Positions 1 through 7,143 of a stretch of DNA of 10,230 bases are shown here, one piece after another. Position 1 is the first letter of the stretch; every line of letters begins with the position of its first letter. Both the position numbers and the translations under genes were made by a program. The notes under the pieces are model-generated. The model was given only the letters and a program-made list of their open reading frames with translations. It had not been told where the DNA came from and searched no databases. The DNA is from Treponema sp. (GTDB lineage: Bacteria > Spirochaetota > Spirochaetia > Treponematales > Breznakiellaceae): positions 1 through 10,230 of the forward strand of contig JAIWNU010000112.1 in NCBI GenBank assembly GCA_020216655.1. The letters run 5' to 3'.

Positions 1-2178
1 CGGCGAACCCTCTACGAATATGAGGTCTACGAAATTCTAAAGGCCCTAGGGCTCCAGGTACCGCGGTATCTTCATATCACCGATCCAATTACTTTGACCG
101 AGGACCAGCTTGGCCCCTTCTTGCCCCGGGCGGTACTGAAGATTGTATCCCCCGACATTGCCCATAAATCCAAGCTGGGGGGCGTAAAAATCATCGATGT
201 GGAAGATCCCCTCTATGTACGCTTTGTAATGGAAGTAATGCGTACAGAGGTACTCTCCCATTTTTCTGAAACAGAAAAACCGCGGATAGACGGCTTCCTG
301 CTTGCAGAACTCATTCCTTTTTCACAAGCCTTAGGCAATGAGGTGCTTATCGGAGTAAAGGAAGACATAGCCTTTGGACCTACGGTAACATTAACTAAGG
401 GAGGGGATGATGCGGAGTTTTTTGCTAAATACTACGACCCGCCGAATCTTGCCCTAGCCCCCCTATCAAAAGATGAAGCATATGCTATAACCCATAACTT
501 AAAAATCCGCCACAAGTTTTCACCGGAGATTCAGGAATCTTATTGTAACAAGATGGGAGACGCCCTTTTCGCTATTTCTCAGCTTGCCTACGAATACTCA
601 TTTAGCCGGGAACCTAAGCCAGCGTTTCACCTATTACAGATGGATGTAAACCCCTTTGTGTTTTCTAAAACCACAGGCCACCCCTTCGTAGCAGTCGATG
701 GCTTTGCCCAATTCATGCCCTCCGAAGAACGGAATATATCCACCACATGGAAGAAGCGGGATTCGCTTAAGGCCTTTTTTGAACCCTCTGGCATTGCCGT
801 TGCCGGGGTTTCCTCCGATGCAACCAAATACAACATGGCCCGAATTATTGTGGGGCTCTTAACCGAACTTGGCCGCGAAGATGTGTATTGCCTTAACCCC
901 AAAGGGGGCAGCACCGAAATAGCAGGGAAAACCTTTCCCCTCTATCCGACCATCCAAGATATTCCAGTCAAATGCTCCCTCTATGTTTTTGCAGCCCCCG
1001 CCCAGCGGACCGTTGAATTCCTGGAAACCGTTCCGGACGGTTCTGCGGTTATCCTGATTTCGGGCATTCCATCAGAAATACATTTCACCGATTTTGCCGC
1101 CATTGTAGCCCAGCACAGCCAGCGGGGACTCCGTATTATCGGCCCTAACTGCATGGGGGTATTTTTCGCACCAGACAAAAACCGTAAGGGGGTAAATACC
1201 CTCTTTCTGGGAGATGAGCGGCTCCCCATCCGCTGGACCGAACACTCCAATGTGGCCCTCTTTACCCAGTCGGGGGCCATGGGTATTACCGCGGTTGAAC
1301 GGGCTCCTTATTGGCCCATTTACCGTACTATTGTTTCCTTTGGCAATAAGGTTGATGTAAATGTACCGGACCTCGTGGGCTATTTCTGCGAGGAACCGCC
1401 TATTTCAGTCATGGCCATGTACCTGGAGGGCCTTGGCCCCGGCGAAGGCAGGGCATTTTTTGAAGCTGCCAAAAACAGCTCCAAACCCCTTATCGTGTAT
1501 AAGGCAGGCAGGACCGAAGCCGGGGCCAAGGCCGCGGCAAGCCACACGGCCAGTATGTCCGGCGATTACGAGATTTTCCAGGCCGCATGTTCCCAGGCGG
1601 GCATTATTCTTATTGATGAGCTGCCCGATTTTTATAACGCCGTTAAGGCATTTTCTATGCTTGATTCACGCCGGCCCCAGGGCTTGCGGGTAGGCGGCGT
1701 CGTTAATGCCGGACTAGATGCCACCATGGGTGCGGATCTTCTCGGGAATTTAAAACCTGCGGTTTATACATCAGAAACCAACCAGACTCTGCAAAAGCTT
1801 AACATACATGGACTCCTTAATGTGGGAGCCTCATTCCTCGATGTTACGCCAATGACGGACGACAGGCTTTTTGCGGATATCGTGGATACCATGCTTGCGG
1901 ATCCCCAGGTGGATTGCGCCTTTGTCGCTATCGTACCCCACGTGGAAACCCTTAAAACAACGGAAGATCTGTGCAGAGAAGCGGATGCGCTGGGCCCGCT
2001 CCTGGTAAAGACCGCGGCAAAACACAATAAACCCCTTGTTATTTCCGTTAATGCAGGGTCCCGTTACCAGGGCCTGGTCCAGGTGCTGGAAGAAGGGGGT
2101 ATCCCGGTCTATCCGGACATTCGGTCAGCCATGCGCGCCCTGGATACCTTCTGCAGCTATTGGGTCCGAAATAAATAA
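1..2178 (+). CDS. Acetate/acyl-CoA ligase (ADP-forming), beta-alpha fusion, 5' end cut by window
   Basis: The reading frame is open from base 1 to TAA at 2176-2178 (725 codons seen). The start lies outside; the ATP-grasp domain probably lacks only about 10-20 residues. By family, the enzyme interconverts acyl-CoA + ADP + Pi and acid + CoA + ATP in the cytoplasm, giving ATP in fermentation. In window numbering, residues 1-235 are an ATP-grasp_5 (beta) domain with SPDIAHKSKLGGV (His55, the likely second phospho-transfer histidine), FGPTV, GGDDAE and DVNP. Residues 254-385 are a CoA-binding Rossmann domain (FFEPSGIAVAGVSS, GPNCMG). Residues 400-725 are the succinyl-CoA-synthetase-like ligase part (TQSGAMG, SFGNKVDVN), with the likely phosphorylated His515 in SHTASMSG. 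The usual bacterial fusion has the CoA-binding part first, so the order here is reversed. The loop reads SHTA rather than the common SHTG. There is no acetyltransferase domain, so a Pat-type protein acetylase is unlikely. The substrate is not readable from sequence. Confidence 0.9.
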   Translation, partial: RRTLYEYEVYEILKALGLQVPRYLHITDPITLTEDQLGPFLPRAVLKIVSPDIAHKSKLGGVKIIDVEDPLYVRFVMEVMRTEVLSHFSETEKPRIDGFLLAELIPFSQALGNEVLIGVKEDIAFGPTVTLTKGGDDAEFFAKYYDPPNLALAPLSKDEAYAITHNLKIRHKFSPEIQESYCNKMGDALFAISQLAYEYSFSREPKPAFHLLQMDVNPFVFSKTTGHPFVAVDGFAQFMPSEERNISTTWKKRDSLKAFFEPSGIAVAGVSSDATKYNMARIIVGLLTELGREDVYCLNPKGGSTEIAGKTFPLYPTIQDIPVKCSLYVFAAPAQRTVEFLETVPDGSAVILISGIPSEIHFTDFAAIVAQHSQRGLRIIGPNCMGVFFAPDKNRKGVNTLFLGDERLPIRWTEHSNVALFTQSGAMGITAVERAPYWPIYRTIVSFGNKVDVNVPDLVGYFCEEPPISVMAMYLEGLGPGEGRAFFEAAKNSSKPLIVYKAGRTEAGAKAAASHTASMSGDYEIFQAACSQAGIILIDELPDFYNAVKAFSMLDSRRPQGLRVGGVVNAGLDATMGADLLGNLKPAVYTSETNQTLQKLNIHGLLNVGASFLDVTPMTDDRLFADIVDTMLADPQVDCAFVAIVPHVETLKTTEDLCREADALGPLLVKTAAKHNKPLVISVNAGSRYQGLVQVLEEGGIPVYPDIRSAMRALDTFCSYWVRNK

Positions 2179-2195
2179 AAGATGCACTATATATC

Positions 2196-2224
2196 TTGCT
2201 TTTTATTGTTTTCCATACTAAAAT
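2196..2224 (+). promoter_or_regulatory. Putative sigma-70-type promoter for the secreted protein gene
   Basis: TTGCTT at 2196-2201 and TAAAAT at 2219-2224 are separated by an ideal 17 bases. The -10 matches the consensus at 5 of 6 positions; the -35 matches only in its TTG. A start near 2231 would leave a leader of about 35 bases carrying a good Shine-Dalgarno. The stretch 2179-2264 is AT-rich and shows no terminator for the upstream synthetase gene, so read-through from that gene is also possible. Confidence 0.5.
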
Positions 2225-2250
2225 ACTCATGTTATAGATTCATTCCAAAG

Positions 2251-2260
2251 GTAAGGAGGA
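2251..2260 (+). promoter_or_regulatory. Strong ribosome binding site
   Basis: TAAGGAGGA lies 4-5 bases before the ATG at 2265. It fixes that ATG as the start and is the best Shine-Dalgarno sequence in the window. Confidence 0.8.
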
Positions 2261-2264
2261 ATAT

Positions 2265-2984
2265 ATGAATCGAAAATTACTGATTGCATCGAGCCTGCTT
2301 CTCGTAATGGGTGGGATCCTGTTTGCCCAGGATCTCAAGATTGACTATCAGGTAAACGTAGCCGCCGATGACCCGGCCAACTACTTTACCTTTAGCGGTC
2401 CCATTCGGTATATGGCTGCTGAAAAAGATACTCTGGACGCTACTACTGGCGCTTCCAAGCTTGGTTCAACCCATATTTTCATGCCCTACCTGTATGATGT
2501 AAAGGGTAAGGCAGTATTGCCCACCGGCTTACGGGGTCTGTTCCTCTTTGCGGTAGCTCCCAAGGATCAGCGGGTTCTGGATAATCTCACGGTGAGCAAG
2601 GCCGCCGACGGGGTTATTACTATACAGTATGTACACCGCGGAACGGCATATAAACTGGTAACCGATAAAAACGGTAAATTCACCTTCCCGAAAGGGGATT
2701 TCGTACGCAGGGCTATCGGATTCATTCAGGGAACTAATCCCCAGGTAATCCACACAGATTTCTCTGCCGACGGCACCGCAGCGAAGGTTAACTGGGCAAA
2801 AGTGTGGGACGCGAAGATTCCCGGCGGTAAGGAAATAAAGGCAGGGGTTGCAAATAAGACCGGAGACATTACCGATGATAACGGCGTTGCCGATGCCATG
2901 TACAGCTGGAACGGAGAACTGCAGGTTACGTTTGATAAAAATATCCTTAAAATTGTCGGTGGTCTCACTGCAGTGAAACGCTAA
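2265..2984 (+). CDS. Secreted/periplasmic protein of unknown function
   Basis: This 239-residue protein opens with a clear Sec signal peptide: MNRK, a hydrophobic core at residues 5-19, and a probable signal peptidase I site after LFA at residues 19-21, leaving Gln22 first in the mature chain. There is no lipobox cysteine, so it is soluble or surface-attached rather than a lipoprotein. The mature part is about 218 residues with many alternating hydrophobic/polar stretches, which suggests a mainly beta fold. It has no cysteine and no catalytic motif I can recognise. The segment around residues 199-208 is rich in Asp/Asn (GDITDDNGVAD) and resembles a calcium-binding loop, but this is a guess. 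I do not recognise the family. With its own putative promoter, a strong ribosome binding site and a strong terminator, it looks like a well-expressed single-gene unit. It converges on the FecR-propeller gene. Confidence 0.85.
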   Translation: MNRKLLIASSLLLVMGGILFAQDLKIDYQVNVAADDPANYFTFSGPIRYMAAEKDTLDATTGASKLGSTHIFMPYLYDVKGKAVLPTGLRGLFLFAVAPKDQRVLDNLTVSKAADGVITIQYVHRGTAYKLVTDKNGKFTFPKGDFVRRAIGFIQGTNPQVIHTDFSADGTAAKVNWAKVWDAKIPGGKEIKAGVANKTGDITDDNGVADAMYSWNGELQVTFDKNILKIVGGLTAVKR

Positions 2985-3010
2985 GAATCAGGTTAATTAG
3001 CTCTTCGTAC

Positions 3011-3032
3011 TTAATGAGGGGTTAATGAGGGG
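3011..3032. repeat. Tandem 11-base direct repeat
   Basis: TTAATGAGGGG occurs twice back to back at 3011-3021 and 3022-3032. The second copy runs into the left arm of the terminator stem, so the duplication may reflect slippage or a local duplication beside the hairpin. No function is evident. Confidence 0.8.
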
Positions 3033-3070
3033 GGATGTCCTAAACTTATTGGACATCCCCCCTTTTTTTT
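3029..3070 (+). terminator. Rho-independent terminator of the secreted protein gene
   Basis: A perfect 12-base-pair stem (GGGGGGATGTCC at 3029-3040 with GGACATCCCCCC at 3051-3062) encloses a 10-base loop and is followed by eight T residues at 3063-3070. The last two T residues are also part of the stop codon (3069-3071) of the minus-strand gene that follows. On the minus strand the hairpin has no T-run after it, so it should stop plus-strand transcription only. Confidence 0.95.
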
Positions 3071-5159
3071 ACAGTTTATCAGTATCGATCCGTAAGAGCT
3101 TTCCGTTCGCCGTTCCAATATAAAGGTTTCCGTCTACCAAGATGGGACGGGCGCTTGCCACTTCAGGCAGGGGACTCCGTTTCAGTATGGCCCCGCTTGC
3201 TGCATCGGCTATAACAAGGCTTGGACCGCTTGAACTCCAGTACAGCTTACCCTTGGATAAAAGCGGCGGTGATTCTACGTTGGGAATCGGAGCCCCGATC
3301 ATGGTTCCATCAGCCAGAGAAATGCTTCTCAGGGTCTTATCCTGAAGCCAGACATAAAGCTTCCCCCCATCTAATTCCGGATCAGAACGTATAGATTGAT
3401 CGAGCTTAACATCCCAGAGCATTCGGTAATTAACTGCATCTATCGCAACTACCCTTCCGCTCTTGGCAGCGATATATACCCGGCCATCTTTAACGCGGGG
3501 ACTTAAAACGTCCGCAGATAGGTTGATCGCTATTTCGTCAAGAATTCGGGCATTTTTTAGATCAATAAAGACTGCCTTACCTTGTCCGCTTACCGCGACC
3601 AGATGGGGTTCTGCAAGCACAAGGGGAGCAATTACCCCGCCCAGCACAGGAATTTCAGCTATTACCTCAGCGTTTTCCTGTCTCAGGATGGTCACTCCCC
3701 GAGGAGTAGCCAAGGCGAGCCCATTCGGAACTGGCACCGGCTTTGCCTGCGGAAGTCCTTGCCAGGAGTCAAATGCATAAAAACCCCGTTCTCTACCTGT
3801 ATTGGCATCGAGTATGGTCAATTTTTGTTGTTCGACCACTGCGATGGTTGTATCGAGGGCTGTAAAAGATACGACAGCTTGGCGCTCATACAATTTTTTA
3901 CCCTGCTGATCTACAGCGTATAGGTTTCCCTTGGAATCCATGAGAAGAACGACCTCACTGGTTCGGCTCATCATACCGGTAAATGCGGTAGACGCTAAAG
4001 GAACTGAATACACGAGGCCTTGATAATTCGGAGTAACGCTTACCTTTTTTGAATCGCTTGAGGCTTTAGACTGGGGAGCAAAGTATCGTTCTGGAAGCGC
4101 AGCGGGCAGTGCGGCGCTGTCTTTTCCGGGATCCCGCATCCTGTCAAGGACTTCAAGCAAGGTTCGGGAATACTCGGATATTAAAAGCGCCGGCATCATA
4201 CGGTTTAGCTTTGCAAAGGACCGTTCCGCTTCCGAATCGGGCCCTGCCAGCACCGCCGCAGGGTCTCGAACTGCTTCAAAGTCGGTACCCCGGGCCTGCA
4301 ATTCCTCGGCCTGATGAACGAGGGAGCCATAAGCCGATTCTGCGCTGTTGAGCAAGGTTTCGTATTCACCAGCACCAAGGGCCGATTCTTGACCGCCTAC
4401 GGTGATCTCCTGTCCTGGGCCGGCCTTTGGAGCGAGCGTAAAGGCTGTCGCCACCACCGCCCCGGCAAGCGGATTTGCCTGGCGTCCATCTATCAAGCTG
4501 GTAAATAATTTTCCTTTCGGGAGGACCGCAACGCTTCCTTCCCGGACAGCGACCAGGGTCCGCTCAGTTCGTGCAAGTTTCTCATAGCCCACGATAAATT
4601 GGGTGCCCCGGACTCCCGCAGCAGAGTTGGGGGTTAACACGAGAAATTCATCCTTGGAAGAAAGTTTTTTAACCTTGGCAGCCACTGTTCCCGCAAGAAG
4701 AGAAAGGTCAGCCGTATCATGGTCAGCCTGCTGCATCGCTCGGGATATGATCATCGTTAGGTTGACTGTGGTATTCGGGAAAAGCCGAATGGTCGCAAAG
4801 GATCCATAGGCGATCTCGGCAGAACCATCTTTTCCGGTACTTATCGTATCTCCGGCCATGAGTTCCAGACCTTCAGAGGCCGTCAGGGATTGGGAATCGC
4901 GCTTAATACTGACTGAGCCTTGTATAAATACTAAAACCGGCTGTATAGATTCTGGTTTAGCATTTGAGTCAGCTGCAGCAGCATCGCCATCAGAACTATC
5001 GCCTGCGGCAATATCGCTATTTGCGATAAGACTCGAAAAATCTTGGCGGGGATTTTGGGAAGATTTTTCATCATTTTTACCAGCACTGCAGCTCGTGACT
5101 CCCAACAGGGCTAAGAACAAGAGGATCATTGTAACATAAGGCTGTGCAAATCTGTTCAT
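3069..5159 (-). CDS. Lipoprotein with FecR domain and C-terminal beta-propeller
   Basis: The 696-residue protein starts with a lipoprotein signal peptide: a hydrophobic core at residues 11-20, then lipobox V-T-S-C with Cys24 as the lipidated residue. Residues 25-72 form a low-complexity, Ser/Ala/Asp-rich tether. Residues 76-215 are a FecR-type domain (GDTISTGKDGSAEI, FATIRLFPNT, then TPNSAAGVRGTQF and VREGSVAV). Residues 255-345 look helical. Residues 380-696 hold beta-propeller repeats of the PQQ/BamB kind, seen in units such as GNLYAVDQQGKKLYE, GRVVAIDAVNYRMLWDV and GKLLRIDTDK. Classical FecR proteins are inner-membrane partners of a FecI sigma factor. Here there is no transmembrane anti-sigma part and no sigma gene nearby, so a structural, ligand-binding or scaffold role in the envelope is more likely. 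No good Shine-Dalgarno precedes the start, but the signal peptide requires an N-terminus close to this ATG. It is divergent from the HtrA gene. Confidence 0.88.
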   Translation of the reverse strand: MNRFAQPYVTMILLFLALLGVTSCSAGKNDEKSSQNPRQDFSSLIANSDIAAGDSSDGDAAAADSNAKPESIQPVLVFIQGSVSIKRDSQSLTASEGLELMAGDTISTGKDGSAEIAYGSFATIRLFPNTTVNLTMIISRAMQQADHDTADLSLLAGTVAAKVKKLSSKDEFLVLTPNSAAGVRGTQFIVGYEKLARTERTLVAVREGSVAVLPKGKLFTSLIDGRQANPLAGAVVATAFTLAPKAGPGQEITVGGQESALGAGEYETLLNSAESAYGSLVHQAEELQARGTDFEAVRDPAAVLAGPDSEAERSFAKLNRMMPALLISEYSRTLLEVLDRMRDPGKDSAALPAALPERYFAPQSKASSDSKKVSVTPNYQGLVYSVPLASTAFTGMMSRTSEVVLLMDSKGNLYAVDQQGKKLYERQAVVSFTALDTTIAVVEQQKLTILDANTGRERGFYAFDSWQGLPQAKPVPVPNGLALATPRGVTILRQENAEVIAEIPVLGGVIAPLVLAEPHLVAVSGQGKAVFIDLKNARILDEIAINLSADVLSPRVKDGRVYIAAKSGRVVAIDAVNYRMLWDVKLDQSIRSDPELDGGKLYVWLQDKTLRSISLADGTMIGAPIPNVESPPLLSKGKLYWSSSGPSLVIADAASGAILKRSPLPEVASARPILVDGNLYIGTANGKLLRIDTDKL

Positions 5160-5222
5160 ACTGGTAAAGGTACCACAAAAAGCAGTATATTTACAGAAGA
5201 ATTAAAGCATTGGAGGCAGCAT
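5160..5222. promoter_or_regulatory. Divergent promoter region between FecR-propeller and HtrA genes
   Basis: These 63 bases must carry the start signals of both divergent genes unless the promoters lie inside the genes. AGTATATT around 5184-5191 gives a TATATT -10-like box on the plus strand (5186-5191) and a TATACT box on the minus strand (5184-5189), so the two would overlap. No convincing -35 box accompanies either. The plus-strand gene has a good GGAGG at 5212-5216, six bases before its ATG. Confidence 0.35.
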
Positions 5223-6449
5223 ATGAAGCTGTATAGCAGGGGACAACTGGTGTTTTATTCCCTCTTAAGCGGGCTCCTGGTGGCCCTCTTTGCCATAGGA
5301 TTAGGTCTTATAAAGCTTCCTTTTTTTGGTACATCTATTAGCACAGTTAATACTATCCAGCAACAAAGCATCCCGCAGATACAATTGCAGCAATCCTCTG
5401 GAAACGTACAAGCAATTCAGACTTCGGAGCTCACCCCATATACGGAGGACGAGCGGGAAAATATTGATGTATACGAGCGGCTCAACGAAGCGGTTGTTAA
5501 TATTACCACCGAAACGGTGGCCATAAACTGGTTTCTTGAACCGGTACCGCAGGACGGTGGGTCCGGGTCTGGTTCTATCATCGATACCAGGGGCTATGTA
5601 CTGACCAATAACCATGTGATTGAAAATGCCTACAAGATTTTCATCAACCTGGCAGACGGGAGCCAGTTCGAAGGCAAGGTAATCGGCACGGACCCGGAAA
5701 ATGATATCGCGGTTCTTAAGTTCGATCCGCCCAAAGGCATGCAGCTTAAAACGGTTCCCTTCGGAGATTCGGGGAACCTTAAGGTTGGCCAAAAAGTATT
5801 AGCTATTGGTAATCCCTTTGCCCTGGAACGCACTCTCACAGTGGGTATCGTTTCCGGGCTAGGCCGTCCAATCCAAACATCCAAAAACATTATCATCCGG
5901 GACATGATACAGACCGATGCATCCATTAATCCCGGTAATTCCGGCGGACCCCTTCTCGATTCTCAGGGCCGTATGATTGGCATTAACACGATGATCTATT
6001 CCCCTTCAGGAGGGTCGGTAGGGATCGGTTTTGCCGTACCAGTCAACACGGCAAAACGTGTGGTGGCAGAATTAATACAGTATGGGAAGGTCCGCCGGGG
6101 CTGGATTGATGCCACCGTTGTTCAGCTCTTCCCCGCATTAGTGAATTACGCAAAACTGCCTGTCTCATCGGGGCTCCTCGTATCCCAGACGAAAAAGGGC
6201 GGCTTTGCAGAACGGGCTGGAATCCGGCAGGGCACAGAACCGGTACGGTACGGAAACAGTGTCATTTATCTTGGCGGCGATATTATTACCATGGTAGACG
6301 GGATCAAAACTACCCGTCTTGCGGACCTGTATTCAGCATTGGAGGATAATAAGCCGGGGGACAAGGTGAATATAGAAATTAACCGTAACGGGAAGACTAT
6401 TCCCCTCACCATAACCCTGGCAGACCGAGAACAGGTTCTGGCAAAATAA
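5223..6449 (+). CDS. HtrA/Deg-type serine protease (S1C) with one PDZ domain
   Basis: The 408-residue envelope protease degrades misfolded or damaged exported proteins, by family knowledge. Residues 8-30 form an uncleaved-looking membrane anchor. Residues 41-75 are a Gln/Ser-rich linker. Residues 85-285 are the trypsin-like domain with the full triad: His131 in LTNNHVIENA, Asp161 in DPENDIAVLKF and Ser240 in NPGNSGGPLLD. The oxyanion-side motif and GIGFAVPVN are intact, so it should be active. Residues about 297-402 are a single PDZ domain (SSGLLVSQTKKGGFAERAGIRQG, GGDIITMVDG). The segment between anchor and protease core lacks the long Q-linker/LA-loop of DegP, so the layout is closer to DegS or the Deg1/HhoA group. 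GGAGG six bases upstream supports the ATG at 5223. A DegS-like signalling role is possible, but no sigma-E-type partner is visible here. Confidence 0.93.
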   Translation: MKLYSRGQLVFYSLLSGLLVALFAIGLGLIKLPFFGTSISTVNTIQQQSIPQIQLQQSSGNVQAIQTSELTPYTEDERENIDVYERLNEAVVNITTETVAINWFLEPVPQDGGSGSGSIIDTRGYVLTNNHVIENAYKIFINLADGSQFEGKVIGTDPENDIAVLKFDPPKGMQLKTVPFGDSGNLKVGQKVLAIGNPFALERTLTVGIVSGLGRPIQTSKNIIIRDMIQTDASINPGNSGGPLLDSQGRMIGINTMIYSPSGGSVGIGFAVPVNTAKRVVAELIQYGKVRRGWIDATVVQLFPALVNYAKLPVSSGLLVSQTKKGGFAERAGIRQGTEPVRYGNSVIYLGGDIITMVDGIKTTRLADLYSALEDNKPGDKVNIEINRNGKTIPLTITLADREQVLAK

Positions 6450-6470
6450 TACGTTTATTGATGGGAGCCA

Positions 6471-6504
6471 CTGCTGCTTTGCGGTGCTGCTGGCAGCGCA
6501 GCAG
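6471..6504. repeat. Imperfect GC-rich hairpin in the convergent intergenic region
   Basis: CTGCTGCTTTGC (6471-6482) can pair with GCAGCGCAGCAG (6493-6504): seven outer base pairs, a two-base mismatch, then three more pairs. There is no T-run on either side, so it is not a standard intrinsic terminator. It lies between the HtrA stop and the DUF134-protein stop and may slow converging transcription or protect mRNA ends. Confidence 0.5.
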
Positions 6505-6570
6505 AGCGGCCCTGCCTTAAAGATTCTCTTGAGCCAGGACAGCTTCCACTGCTGCCCTGGCAGGGCCGCT
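6505..6570. repeat. Perfect 12-base inverted repeat across the 3' end of the DUF134 gene
   Basis: AGCGGCCCTGCC at 6505-6516 is the exact reverse complement of GGCAGGGCCGCT at 6559-6570, with 42 bases between. The right arm is coding and the left arm begins directly after the stop codon, so the last codons and the stop would sit in the loop of the transcript. Confidence 0.7.
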
Positions 6571-7143
6571 TAACCCCCGAATAACTCGGATGCCAAAGGA
6601 TGAAAGCTGCCGTATGGCTCCTTCGCCGATGTTTTGAGCGATAAGCACTTCTACTTTTTTCTTTGCTAGTTCACTGGCCACACCGCTTTTGCAGCCCCCA
6701 AGTCCTGGTAGGGCAAAAGATTGCTCAGCGGTAATGGTGAGGCCTTCTACCGTATAAATGGCAAACAATTCACAATGGCCAAAATGGGGGAAAATAAACC
6801 CCGAAGCATCGGTGGGAACCGCTATTATCATGTTTTGTCCATCCTCATTCTGCAATATCGTATTTCCACCGCCAACACGCAATACTTTTCCATTCACCAG
6901 GGCATCAGCTACTTTTTTACGGGCACTCTCGATGATACGGCCAAAGGTTTGGCGAGAAATACCCATCCGAAGCGCCGCTGCCTCCTGATAAAGACCTTCA
7001 TAATCTGCAAGCCGCAGAGCTTCAAATTCGTCCAAGGATAGAACCACGTCGGACAGGGCTTGCAGGGGACAGGCAGCTGCAGGATGAAAAATGTCATAGG
7101 CCGGAACGGTCTGAATACGTCGATCTCTTATCGGTCGGGGCAT
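6517..7143 (-). CDS. DUF134 helix-turn-helix protein fused to a NifX/NifB-type FeMo-cofactor domain
   Basis: The 208-residue protein has two parts. Residues 1-92 are DUF134: the hallmark start MPRPIRDRRI, then LSLDEFEALRLADYEGL and a helix-turn-helix around residues 51-75 (QEAAALRMGISRQTF), ending at GKVLRVGGGN. Residues 104-208 are a dinitrogenase iron-molybdenum cofactor biosynthesis-type domain (MIIAVPTDAS, FPHFGHCELF, LGGCKSG, AQNIGEGAI, GIRVIRG). His120, His123, Cys124 and Cys151 could bind a metal or Fe-S cluster; that is inference. The fusion is a known arrangement of the two families. By domains it is a likely DNA-binding sensor of metal or redox state; its targets are unknown. AGGAG (7148-7152 region) precedes the ATG by four bases. 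The gene overlaps the end of kbl by 16 bases, so translation is probably coupled. No nitrogenase gene is in the window, so a nitrogen-fixation role should not be assumed. Confidence 0.88.
   Translation of the reverse strand: MPRPIRDRRIQTVPAYDIFHPAAACPLQALSDVVLSLDEFEALRLADYEGLYQEAAALRMGISRQTFGRIIESARKKVADALVNGKVLRVGGGNTILQNEDGQNMIIAVPTDASGFIFPHFGHCELFAIYTVEGLTITAEQSFALPGLGGCKSGVASELAKKKVEVLIAQNIGEGAIRQLSSFGIRVIRGLSGPARAAVEAVLAQENL

Noticed and set aside
94..96. TTG at 94 as the start of the acyl-CoA synthetase
   Set aside because: The frame is open to base 1 and residues before it (YEYEVYEILKALGLQVPRYL) match the usual start of the ATP-grasp_5 domain, so the gene begins outside the window.
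3069..5159. PQQ-dependent dehydrogenase
   Set aside because: The propeller repeats are short and the chain lacks the catalytic and PQQ-binding features of such enzymes; the lipobox and FecR domain point to an envelope lipoprotein.
5301..5792. Minus-strand open frame (about 163 codons) opposite the HtrA gene
   Set aside because: The plus strand encodes the HtrA protease core with His131 and Asp161 in this stretch; the antisense frame shows no domain or start signals.
6471..6516. Intrinsic terminator for the HtrA or DUF134 gene
   Set aside because: The hairpins lack a following T-run on either strand.
6517..7143. Evidence of a nitrogen-fixation locus
   Set aside because: The FeMo-cofactor-type domain is common in DUF134 fusions and small metal-binding proteins outside nif clusters, and no nif structural or assembly gene is present.
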